Positions 49,161 to 59,800 of a stretch of DNA of 64,000 bases are shown here, one piece after another; the stretch's first letter is position 1; each line of letters opens with the position of its first letter. The stretch spans positions 17,200,515 to 17,264,514 of the forward strand of contig CM055190.1 in assembly GCA_029224185.1 (NCBI GenBank). Direction: 5' to 3'. This stretch comes from Karalla daura (lineage: Eukaryota; Chordata; Actinopteri; Chaetodontiformes; Leiognathidae). Under the pieces are notes generated by a model. The model saw only the letters and a list, made by a program, of their open reading frames with translations, ran no database searches and had not been told where the DNA came from. Position numbers and translations under genes: made by a program.

Positions 49161-50030
49161 AAACATCTAATAGAAGTGTGTAATGGGCTCTGATGACAAA
49201 CTACACGGTTGGAAGACCATGTAATCTCCCCGCAATTAATTAAAGTGCGTCCTGTGTGTGTGTGTGAGGGGGGGGGCGGCATATATGTGTGTGTGTTTTA
49301 GCAGGTTTTTTTTTTTCTGACTGCCTTTCTCTCACACCACCCTAACCAGATGCCACCAAATAACTGAAATAACATTGCCTGTCAACGGTAAAAAATGAAG
49401 ACCCATACCCTAACAAAGAAAGGTACTTAGAGCTGGCAGAAGGAGGCAGATGCAGGGTTATTTATGCTCCAGTGCTTCTCAGTGTCCCGGTAAGGGTCCT
49501 CCACAGCTCAACATCTGTACCTCCACCCGCCTAATTACCCACAACACCCCTGCCCAACCATTTCCTACTCTGTTGCCACCTCAACGCCTGCTGGGGAGGA
49601 GAAGGGGAAAAAAAGCAAGGTGAGAAAAGTATCGTCCACACGTGTATTTTTCGCTCTTAGGCTGTGTGTATTTTCTTGTCTTTGTGAAACATTGCTACAA
49701 TAAGTAGAGTGTTTGTCATTACATTACAGGTCTCACTTTTACCCAGAATTTAATTCCTCACTGATCAGGAACCTGTTTATACTCATTTCATTTCCTATTC
49801 CTTCAGTCCTCGCTTTTTCTTCTCACACTTTACCTTACTCCTTATTTGTTTTTGTTTGTTTTTGTTTTTGTTCTTTTTTTGTTTTTTTTTTCCAAGCACA
49901 GTATTGATTTCGAAAGGGAGAACAATTAGGTCAATTTTGGGAACTAATTCCCTTCTCTTCACTTATTTTTATAAGTAAATGAGAAATTTGCCATGCTTTA
50001 TGTTGCCTTAAGTTTTGATGGGAGATATCA
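49161..50030. other. Unique sequence with GT, G and T runs
   Basis: Short GT runs at 49254-49265 and 49285-49297, a G8 run near 49269, T runs near 49307-49316 and a TTTTTG-rich pyrimidine tract at 49846-49892. No gene. Confidence 0.5.
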
Positions 50031-50039
50031 GTTTGGAGT

Positions 50040-50640
50040 TGCTTGTGCCATTGATCTGATTAAAGGCATTACGCATTGTCTAATGAGTTTTACACATGGC
50101 TGAGTGGTGAATAATCACCCAGTGATTTCTGACCCAGACCTCTTCTTCACACCCCCTCCTCCTCCCATTTTTCTCACTTTCTCGCCTTCTCACTTTGTTT
50201 CGGCAGAGGACCAGACACTCGGTTGCTCGCAGAAGAGGTAACGGAAATCAATTGAGGCTGTGATTGGAGGAGTTTTTTTCCCTCTGCTTTTTTCCCCCAC
50301 TCTGAAGTCAAATTGATTCCTTCGCTTGTTTTGCTTTAATAATCATTTTAGCCAAGTGTTCTGTAAATGTGCAGAGGATGAATATGAATATTAGGTGTCG
50401 GGCCTCTTTGCATGAGATCAGTTTTGAAAACTATAAATTTTACTCGGCCGCAAATTGTCTGGCAATTAAAGCGTATTGTGTGTAATAAGCGGTGTCTCTA
50501 TTGGGTGTTTAGCTTTATCGAGCCTGTCTGGAGATGGAACTCATACCTGCTGCTCTGTGAATTGCAGCACATAAAAGATGGACTGAATATGTTCCCGGGG
50601 AATATTGCCCTCTCCAAAAGACCAATCCGTCTTGCTTAGG
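50040..50640. promoter_or_regulatory. Candidate conserved non-coding block, possible microexon inside
   Basis: Long AT/GC-balanced stretch with GATCTGATTAAAGG near 50055, TGCTTTAATAATCATTTTAGCC near 50332, GAATATGAATATTAGG near 50379 and CGGCCGCAAATTGTCTGGCAATTAAAG near 50445-50471. Repeat-free apart from pyrimidine patches. A 31-bp segment at 50207-50237 sits between a good acceptor (TTTGTTTCGGCAG) and a donor (GAG|GTAACG). The block as a whole reads as regulatory sequence; boundaries are approximate. Confidence 0.36.
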
Positions 50641-52240
50641 GAGGCAATCTTAGGTGCGGTGGATAAACTAATATTTGTGTATAACCTCAGTCAGACAATA
50701 CAAATGATCGGATGATTTTTCATCTCCTTATGCATACAGGGAAATATGAAAAATTGCGGTTTAGGAATATTTGCAGGGTCTGCGAGGCGGCTGACTGGGC
50801 CGCTGAGTGCCCTGGGCCACGCTCTTCACCAACGACTTGCCGAGTGAAGAGTGATGAGAATATTATACCCGTCTGTTTCCCGTCACTCCCCATCCTCCCC
50901 TCCCACCTTCTTCATTCTCTCCTCTCACCACACTAATTCATACGGCCACAAGATGGAGAGAGAGGGAGCGAGCGGGGTAAAATGAGAGAGCGGGGGCTTT
51001 GCACAGGTCACTCCTTTGGCTTGACATCTTTGACTTTCCCCAGCTGCCCGCCACCCATGATTGACAATCAGGCACTGACATCATTCTCCTGATCCCTCTT
51101 GCTTCTCTTTATTGTGCCTCCTTCCCCAAACCAATGCCACCAATTCCTACCACCAATACGCTGTGCTGGGGGGTTAAGGAATGCATGTGATGGAGTTGCA
51201 TATTCATAATGCAAAATAATGATAATGAAGAACACAGTTGGTTTTTTCCATGTATGTAGGCTGATTGAAGACTCTAAATTACCCATGTGTGTGTGAGACT
51301 GGATGGTTTGCACACTCTCTATGAACACCGGAGAAAGGGGCGCGCAGACTATATACCTTCTCAGACTGCTTAAAAAAGCTCCATTTGGCATAATCCATGG
51401 GTGTTAACAGGCTAGACTGGTCATCACATGATGGAGCTGAGGGCCACAGGAGGACATAGTGTCATCCCAGTCCTGGGATGTACTGAAAATCATATTTGTG
51501 AAGGCTGAGTGAAGTTCTCAAAGAGGCTTAATGCTAATACTCCATCTGTGCTTCATTCCAGGGTGTCATCAGTGGTCCCAAATCACAAATATTGTAAATG
51601 AACTCTGGCTCGTGCACCATGTCTGGGAGCACACAAGCACATTTAGCATCTAGCTTCACTTTCCTCAAGTCTTGTTTTATGAGGAGCAGCCGGTGAGAGC
51701 ATGGCACAGTATGTTTACCAGTATCAGTCAGGAAAAGGCCATGTTTCCTGCATAAGCCATTCGGCTCCCTTCAAAGCATTTGGTTCCCTTCAAATATAAC
51801 AGCCTTATGTCCCTTCCTATCCTCCTTCCATGGCTTGAAAGTAAAAAAAAAAAAGAAAAAAAAGAAAAAACTGCTGAATCCCACAGAATCCACCCGTCAA
51901 GTGCAATTCCCCTCACTAACACCCCCTGACATGGAGATGGTGACATTTACCCCCACTCTCCGCTCTCCTCCTCTTCGGGTTTGAGAGTTTTTATTTTTAG
52001 TTTATTGCGCCGCCTCACGCCAAAGCCTCCATGTTTTCCCTTGAAAACCTTTCTGTTTGCTCTCTATATTTCTGAATTATCTCCCCCTGCCCTCTGCTTT
52101 TCAATATGTCTATTTTTCTCCCCCTTTTTATTTCATTTTCACCCTCCCTCCTGCATGCATCTCCCATTGTATGTGTCTCCCATTCTCTCTCTCTGTATTT
52201 CAGCTTTCCTGTTGTGAAGACTACCCCCTCCCATCCCACC
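50641..52240. other. Mostly unique sequence
   Basis: Holds pyrimidine-rich patches at 50885-50935 and 52080-52200, an A-rich run at 51844-51870 and the retroposon fragment listed separately. No supported gene. Confidence 0.45.
51238..51330 (+). mobile_element. Retroposon (SINE-like) internal fragment
   Basis: The stretch TAGGCTGATTGAAGACTCTAAATTACCC followed by GTGTGTGTGAGACTGGATGG matches the middle of the fuller copies (the segment GGTTGATTGGAGACT...TTGCCC...GTGTGAGTGTGA at about 46134-46175). Head and tail are missing. Confidence 0.5.
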
Positions 52241-52730
52241 CCTCTCTCTTGCCTGTTCATGATAAATCAGGGGTCTGAGCAGCGGCACTCGGTCAGAGGC
52301 ATCAGTCGTGGGGCTGATGAGATAAGCGGCGCTCATCTCTTGCCCCTGTATGGAGATTTATTGGGCTGGGATAAGCAACAAGCTAGCCATCACTCTCAGC
52401 CAAATAGACTCCCCGCCTGCATGTGTTTATTCTTATTGCACTGCCACGACCACTGCCGCTGTCAGGGGTGGAGTACCCCCCGGAGGCCTGCTCCATGGTA
52501 GAGGAAGCCTAGTCCTGCTCTCTGGATCATTACCTTCTATTAGATCAAGAAAACAAGGCTCCACATTGGGGCTCTGAGTGACACTGATGGCCCAATTTCT
52601 CGCCCCCTCCAAAGACCACATAGGCATACATAAAATAAGGTTATTGTTTATATTGTCTCCTCGCTGCCTACTCTTCCTTTTATAAATTTGAAAGGCTTTC
52701 GTTAAGGACATTGCAGATAGGAGAAAATTC
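52240..52730. promoter_or_regulatory. Candidate regulatory block
   Basis: Complex sequence with GATGAGATAAGCGGC near 52316, GGAGATTTATTGGGCTGGGATAAGC near 52352, and a balanced stretch to 52600. A minus-strand frame of 142 codons (52433-52861) covers part of it, but the peptide shows no known domain and starts in an ordinary AT-rich region. Regulatory reading preferred, weakly. Confidence 0.28.
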
Positions 52731-55300
52731 CTAATTATTTGTTTACCTACCTCAGACAAATGTATTTCAGCTGTGGGGTCAGATGTCAGGGGGAACTCAA
52801 GGGCAAGTATGCTTTGGATGGAAGCCCGTATTGACTTTGTAAACAATGTGTAAATGTGCAATGGTGGTTACAGTTCTTGCATGTATTAACCTATGTTGTA
52901 AATTCAAATCTGCAAGTAAAAAGGCTGAAGTCTTAAGCCAATGACTCAAAACACTGTCATTTTCCTGTAATTGCCACATCTGCCCACAGTAGCCCCTGTT
53001 CAGCCAAAGTTGCAAAGTCTCACCTTAACTCCACTTCTCAAGCTGCTGATGACAGCATCAATTTCAGACAAACCTTAGTCTGGCACATTAACTGTTGCCC
53101 GACTGGTGTCAGAGACCTGCAGGCCACTGTGCGCACATCCAACTCCCACTCATTCCCTGGTACCTCAAAAATGCACTCCACTCACCCAACAAGTTCTCCA
53201 CAAATTGCTTTTACCCTCCTCACCCCACCAGTATACTCTCTCGCGCACACAAACTGAGGCCCGGGCAGGGTAGAGGGGGTTAGTTTTTCAGCACTCAGGT
53301 TATATTTAATCATGGCTGGCGGATGAGGAGGCTTTTCTCTTTATGAAAGGTATTAGAGCAGCACTGTGTTTTCACTCAGCTTTACACTCTGCCCCCATGC
53401 TTTTCTTCCCCTGACCTCTGTTACCATGTGCCAGGGAAGAATTTGATAAAGTGACATCGGGCCCCCCACCCACCACCCACACACCCTCACTATCTCTCCT
53501 TCTCTCTCCATCTCCCATTTCTGTCTCAGGTTCTTATGGCAGTCCTGGCAGATCTGCACTGCCTCTCATCTCATCAGTGGGGTCACACCTTTGGGCTGCC
53601 CTCTCTCGCTCTCCCCCAGCACTTGCCTTGTCATTTATTTTGCAGCAAAAACGGGCAGTGAACCGGCAGGTCTGATTCAATCTCCTACATCCTTAGGCTG
53701 ATGTACTGGACAGAGCCACCACCTTGTGCGATTTTGCTCACAGGGATAAAGAGATGGGGTGAGGGGCAGGGTTTTACAGCGGGAACATTCGGCCCCCTTG
53801 TCTGGCAACTTCTCGCTCTCCACTCATCCTGTACTCCTACCTCACTGAACCTATGCCTTCAGGGAGGACTTTCTTGCGCCATACATTGTTAAAACACACT
53901 TTCGTTAGCCGAGGAATTGCACTCTGACAGAATACTCTATCATTCAACTTTGCCTCTGCATCCTTATGTGACTCACCCCAACCCTAGTTGATCTGTAGTA
54001 CTTCTACTTAAGGGCCCAATTCTCTTTGATCTAACTAAAGTTACAGAGGAAAGTGAGAAGCATTGGGAAAGCTCCGGCAGGGGGTTTACATGCCCTTTCA
54101 ACACTTTGAGAAGCAGGGGAAGCTCTCCATTCTGCTTCATGTTGTACCCGGGGACTTTCCCCACTTCACTAGCATGCATCAGCAGACACTTGGTCATTAG
54201 GTAGATTGACAGTGATTGTCTGGCCTGCAGAAGTGAGGCAGCCTCAGATGCCTACTTTGAAATGCACACATATAGATTTTGTGTGGGTGAACAGAATTAA
54301 CAGAAAACGTTACAAGCAAAGGTAATCGATAATGGTGTGAAAGATGCGGTGGACAGTGTGGAAATCACATTTTGGACAGGTTGCTACTCCATAATTGATT
54401 AGGTGTAGCTTTAAGCTGCTGCTGTTTTCTTTTTCTTTTTTTCTTTTTTTTATTTTTTACCCTGTAACTTGGGCTGATGGTCGTGCTCACTGCTGCGCAT
54501 CCCTCTGCTACTGAAGGAGGTGAAAGGTGTACTGTAAAGCCAAACCTGAGGCACCATCAGACCTTCTGCCTGACATGTTTTTGTTTTCTTCTCCACTGCT
54601 CAGACATGGTGAAAGGCTTGTGTTGAGAGTGTGGAGGCTATTTTGCTTTTCCGTGGTTCTCTGTGAGTTGGACGTGTTGGACAAAGTGCTCCAGCATCTC
54701 ACCTCTCCCTCCTGTTCAATGCAACACTAAAACAAGCTGTTGTCTCTTGACTGTAGGAAACCTGATGTGAAAAAAATGCATTTATGACACATGAGGTTGA
54801 ATTTGATCTTGGCACTGATCTTGTGTTTCTGTTCCAGCTTCTATTCCTCTATGTTTTCATTTGTGTCTCTGAACGTGTGCACATTCACAGAGGAGAATCT
54901 TGAAGAGGTTGGGGTCTGTCCTCTATTATTCATCAGTGGTAATGAGTGAAAGGCACTGGCAGCATCTGTGGACTTATTGATCCTGTCCCCTGGTTTCGTG
55001 CCTCCCCTCCAGTGGGGGAGGGTGGATGGATGTGCATTGCTCAGCCCAGACGCACACCTCTTCTCTAGAGCCCAGGGAACAAATGCAGGCCACTATTTCT
55101 CTGACCTGGTTGCACTGTGTTGTTTTTCCACAGTGACAAGATTGACTGTAGTGTCAAAGCATGTATGATTATATAAAATCTGTTCTCTATTGGTGTTTAT
55201 AAAAAATCAATGGAACTGATTTTCATTCTTTTTCCGCTCAGTACCATGTAGTGCACTGTTACCACACAAACACACAAAAATATAGATAAAGTATATGTGT
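52731..55300. other. Unique sequence, nothing recognised
   Basis: Includes pyrimidine tracts at 53480-53520 and 54424-54460 (TTTTC-rich). Short open frames only; no element recognised. Confidence 0.5.
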
Positions 55301-55306
55301 ATAGTA

Positions 55307-55338
55307 GTATATGTGTGCTGATGTCAGCACACATATAC
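55307..55338. other. Perfect hairpin, 15-bp arms, 2-base loop
   Basis: GTATATGTGTGCTGA at 55307-55321 is the exact reverse complement of TCAGCACACATATAC at 55324-55338, with only TG between. An (AT)n run follows directly. It is probably a by-product of GT/AC slippage and local inversion next to the AT tract. It is too short for a microRNA precursor. Confidence 0.9.
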
Positions 55339-55362
55339 ATATATATATATATATATATATAT
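55339..55362. repeat. (AT)n microsatellite
   Basis: About 12 AT units adjacent to the hairpin at 55307-55338, before TTTGTTTTTTTCG. Confidence 0.93.
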
Positions 55363-55874
55363 TTGTTTTTTTCGTAGTATGAGTCGTATGAATGATCTGA
55401 ATTTCAGAGTGTTAGACAAATAAAATCTTGCCATGTAAAATGTTGGATTTTATGAAGGATGTGTAAAGACCATTAGGCAGTAACCTTCAGCTGGCCTGCT
55501 GACCATACAGTATATCTGAGTCTTGCAGAGGCCTCTCTCTCGCTCTCTGTGCCATGCATTTCCCCCACTCCACCCATTTTACTGCCTTGGTGCACAAACG
55601 CACAGAGTCTTAATTAGGCCAGCCCCTTTTTAATACCACAGAGAGGGGAGAAGCAGCCATTATGAATTATCCTTAATTACAGCCATTTCCTAAACTAATA
55701 AAGCTGCTAAATCTTTACTGCAAAGGTTAGTTTACCCAGCATGCATAAAAACCACTGCAACATGTGTGTGCGTCTGTGCCTCGTCCCATGCATGTGTGCG
55801 TGCGTGCACGTGACGGTGTGCAAGCTCATGCATTCAAGCGTACATGCTGGTGATTGGTGTGTGTGTAAAGAGTT

Positions 55875-55878
<4 letters not shown>

Positions 55879-55924
<46 letters not shown>
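55879..55924. repeat. (TG)n microsatellite
   Basis: About 23 perfect TG units, preceded by decayed GT/GC-rich sequence from about 55764 (for example GTGTGCGTGCGTGCACGTG). Confidence 0.96.
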
Positions 55925-55926
<2 letters not shown>

Positions 55927-56406
55927 CGCAGCAGAGCTGGCTGGCTGGCGGCACCCATAGTCCCATTAATTTCACGTGGGCTCCCTATCACCAGCCACAG
56001 ATGCCTATAGACACGTAAATGAGTCTCCAGCGAGTGGTGGGCCGCCTCAGCCAGCCAACTCGGGCCTAATGGGCTGGAAAGCCAGCGTATGTGACGGCAG
56101 GAGATGAGGGCCTTATTTACACTGGCAGACATTAGTGGATGGACGCTGATTCACTGATTAACACGTCAGCCACACACCACCTCACACAGACACACACACA
56201 CCTCCTCCCCCACTGCTTCCAGCAGTTTTATTCATCCCTTCCCTCCCTTTAAACCTTGACACTTTGCAGCTACGGAAAAAAAACAGCATAGAAAAAAGTC
56301 TACACACAAACATATACTCTCCCTCTTATTTTCTCCTCTTTCTTCTCCCCCCAACTTCCTTCGCTTCTGATGTGTCCATGCTGATACACATATACACATT
56401 TGAAGA

Positions 56407-56409
<3 letters not shown>

Positions 56410-56452
<43 letters not shown>
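56410..56452. repeat. (AC)n microsatellite
   Basis: About 21 AC units after GAAGACAA and before ATATGC. Confidence 0.96.
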
Positions 56453-56455
<3 letters not shown>

Positions 56456-56719
56456 GCACAATATTTGCAGTTGGAAATGCATGGTGGCAGGTTGCTGAGA
56501 AGGAGGAAGGCATCTGTGAATGATGGCACCCGTGGAAAGATAATGTTCCTCATGCAGCGCCGACTAGAAGCGCTGATGGAGGAAGATGACTTTTTGAATG
56601 GTTAAGTGGGTAAATGTTAGATCGTGGCCACAGCGCTCCCATTCGCCTCACCCACCATCAATCCCTCCCTCTCTCGTTTCCTCTCCTGCCCGCTCTGCTG
56701 TTCGCTCTCTTTCCGTCTA

Positions 56720-56990
56720 CTAGATTGTTTATTGAAAAGGCATGAGGAGGCAGCCGATAAGAGAGGCAAGGCTAATGCCATGATTTGTGTCAGTCACGCC
56801 GTACAATTTGTTACAATCGCGACACTTATCACAATATAATATGTTTATTCTGGTCAATTAAGTGCCGCAGGAAGGCTCCTGCATTTGAAGTGTCACACGC
56901 GAGATGGGACGGGGTGAGGCCGATCAAAGGAAATGGAACTAATCTAATTGTACAGCATCTCATGCTGCCACCACCTCCGCTGCCATAGCC
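56720..56990. promoter_or_regulatory. Candidate conserved non-coding block
   Basis: CpG-retaining complex sequence: GTCACGCCGTACAATTTG near 56793, an inverted TTGTTACAA at 56808-56816 (a possible paired SOX site), CAATCGCGACAC, GGTCAATTAAGTGCCG near 56853 and GGCCGATCAAAGG (TCF-like) near 56918-56930. At least nine CpGs fall in about 150 bp, unusual for this window. No long frame. One of the stronger candidates. Confidence 0.42.
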
Positions 56991-56999
56991 ATCACGAGT

Positions 57000-57861
57000 C
57001 CCCCTTTATAGTGATTCATTTTGTGAGGAAAAGAAAGGACATCAGGACAGGTTTATAGGTACAGAGGTGGCAAAGAGCTGTTTTGTGCAATTGGCTCATG
57101 TGCATTTATCATAACAGACAGACAATTGTAAATGTATGCAATATGCACAATGCAGGACAATTTTTCCGTACTTATTTTGTTCTTTGCACATATTCACAAA
57201 TACATGTTGACCATAGGCATCTAGATCTTTACTAGTATGCATTATACCACAGATTCTCAAAGCTGCACGAACACACAAGTTGTATCTATATCCACATTCA
57301 GACTTCTATTCTCTGAACATATTTATATCATCCATCATATGCAAGGAAAGGTACATTTTCCATATACATGCACTGAACTTCAGCAGACAATGCAGCAAGT
57401 ATGACAGAAATGCAAACAAGGGGGTGATCCTGAGAACAGAAATAATCATGCCCCTCCCCAGTTCTAAATTCTAAATACTTGTGCAACTATATTTGCACAC
57501 AAAACATTTGCACAGGCCTTTGTTATTAGTACTATGCACATTTACTGTACATTGTGCCAACACAGAGACATGCAGGCAGAGAAGAAATGGGAAAATCAGC
57601 ACACTTTTATCTAGGCAGCTGCTTGCGCACACACCTGGACATGTTGTGATCCAGCACAGATCCCAGAAGAGTCCGAGTGTACACATAAAAGCAGGCAGGG
57701 CAGTGACGGCAGGCTGTGTAGCGGACCAGTGCTTTCATCGATCTGAGAGGGTTCATTAGGTAAGTGCTGACATCACAGATTGATGTCTCTTTAAACCAGT
57801 GCCTGCCTAGTAGCTGACAAGGAAAATCAGCACTATTGACTCCGGTCGTAGTGTATGTGTT

Positions 57862-57897
<36 letters not shown>

Positions 57898-58768
57898 CGC
57901 ACGTGTGTGTACCTTTGTAAGTACATGCATATACATATGAGTACATCCTTGTCAGTCTACAGATATGTGCCAATAAAATTCATGTGTATTTGATTATTTC
58001 ACATGTCTGTACAGTATGTGCGTGTGTGCATGTGTGTGTGTGTGTGGGTTCAAGTGCATTTCCCTGGACAGCACACAAAATAGCCATGTCTTTGATGGGC
58101 TCCTCATGTGTAGGTGTTCACTAATGTTGCTAGTTACACACTCAGCCATGCGCCGCAGGAGCCCGTCAGCCTGTTTCTGCCTCCATGCCACCGTCCATCC
58201 ATCTGCCGTGACAGAGTGGGGAGGAGATGGAGTGGAAAATAGAGATGAAGAGCAAAAAGTAGGAACACAGGGCAGAGAAGTCCGAGATGGACTGGATGGC
58301 ATCTCTCTCCATCAATATTTTAACAGCACGTTTAGGAACTCTTTCTATGGCGACAGCTGTGGCCGGAGGCTTTGTGTTTTTCAGGTTGTCCACACATGCA
58401 TGCGTCTTGGTCATATCGGACAGAGCTATATAAGTAGTGAAAGCATGAAGTCTTCATTACTTACACAAGTCTGCGCAGAGATACAGTCAAATTGCTATCG
58501 TCCTTCGGAGGTCACAAAGTATTATGAGGCCTGGAAGTATATTATTTTATATTAAGGATTTGTTTTCAATTCTTAAATTCAGATTGTGGAGAAAAAAAAA
58601 AGAGAGAAAGTTGCCTGTGTAGTATATGACCCCAATCCCCTCACCCTGTACTTGTCGATTGATTTGGGATGTCGTTTGTATCTGATGTGTTTCTCTAATT
58701 AAGATCAGGAGAGAATCATTGGCATTGAGTGGCTCCACACGCCCATTGATTGGACAGGGAGCGATTCG
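57000..58768. other. Unique sequence plus a short GT run
   Basis: AT-rich at the start; (GT)n at 57865-57891 and a decayed GT patch near 58017-58047. A donor-like AG|GTAAGT occurs at 57767 directly after a TAG in the only long frame there. A 179-codon plus-strand frame (58016-58555) begins in the GT patch and has no recognisable domain. Confidence 0.45.
57865..57891. repeat. (GT)n microsatellite
   Basis: About 13 GT units followed by GCGTGCGCACGTGTGT. Confidence 0.93.

Positions 58769-58846
<78 letters not shown>
58769..58846. repeat. (GT)n microsatellite, about 38 units
   Basis: Near-perfect GT over about 78 bp with one GC step at the left end. It is the longest dinucleotide run in the window and a candidate Z-DNA former. 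Confidence 0.97.
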
Positions 58847-58849
<3 letters not shown>

Positions 58850-59555
58850 AGGTAGAGGTTTTGTGTGACATGAATCAAACTGGTGGGAGGGGGCCATTCT
58901 ACAACAGCATCAGACTGTTTAAGGCTGTCCATATCGTCTTTGTTGGCACATATTATATTATTTATTTATTTTACATAATGTAAAATTTTCAGCACAGTTT
59001 TGGATCATATGAAAATAACTATTGGGACAACATTTTGTGTCACAAATAGTGTTGGGAAATCTTTCCTTAATAGTTGTGTTGATGTTGCCGCTGTAATGAG
59101 CTTTTTTTTTCCTTTTTTTTCTCCTGTTGCTGCTGATCTGCATCTATTGTAATCCATAACAGAATAATCAATTCTTTGTAATACCATCTAACAGAGGCAC
59201 TGACAACTGGAGATCAACAGCACATGAGCAACAGTCTTAACCTGTAATTGTGATACACATTACAACAAGACTGTACCACCTTTCCTACCTCTGCACTTTG
59301 GCTCCACATCCTGCTGCTCTAAAGAGCAATTGATTAGCTCCTTTGAAACATGAACACTGTGTCTTCATGTCCAGTTGAAATGTCTTTATGCAATCCATAG
59401 TCCAGGAGACACAAAGACAAATTGACTCCTCTGGCTGTAGTACATCAATACCAAAGATTGTGTATTTTTTCCACAAACAAGAAAAGTAAAACAGTTAAGA
59501 AAGTTTTCTCCTGTACTTTATTTTAGCCTGAGCTGAGCATAATGCAAAGTAAGTG
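58850..59555. other. Unique sequence, nothing recognised
   Basis: AT-rich, with T runs near 59102-59120. No gene or element. Confidence 0.5.
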
Positions 59556-59559
59556 TTTG

Positions 59560-59800
59560 ATTGTGGAATGTGCAGAACCTAAGGCATGAATCCCTTCCAG
59601 GCCACCACCACTGGCGGCACATCCCCATTGGCTGCCTCCAGGAGATTAAAGAGAATAATTGCCAGCTGATTGGCTATTTAATTTTTCATGGACCTTTGAT
59701 GCACAGGGTGTTTGTATTACCTTTATCAGCAGGCATAATAATGGGATAGAGTTTGACACACTTAAAGTAAAACAGGCTTTTTCACAGAGTCGAGGAGCTG
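59560..59800. promoter_or_regulatory. Candidate regulatory block with paired inverted CCAAT boxes
   Basis: Two exact ATTGGCT motifs (inverted CCAAT, NF-Y class) lie at 59627-59633 and 59669-59675, 42 bp apart, in the same orientation. AT-rich sites follow (TATTTAATTTTTCATGG and GCATAATAATGGG). NF-Y often binds paired CCAAT boxes at about three to four helical turns, so the spacing is suggestive. There is no TATA box or open frame nearby that would make a promoter convincing. Confidence 0.35.

Noticed and set aside
55307..55338. Hairpin considered as a microRNA precursor
   Set aside because: A 15-bp stem with a 2-base loop is far too small, and no known mature microRNA sequence was recognised anywhere in the window.
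57613..57766. Possible exon ending at a strong AG|GTAAGTG donor
   Set aside because: The only long frame ends in TAG immediately before the donor and the acceptor side is weak.
58016..58555. 179-codon plus-strand open frame
   Set aside because: Starts within a GT repeat and has no recognisable domain or exon signals consistent with its frame.
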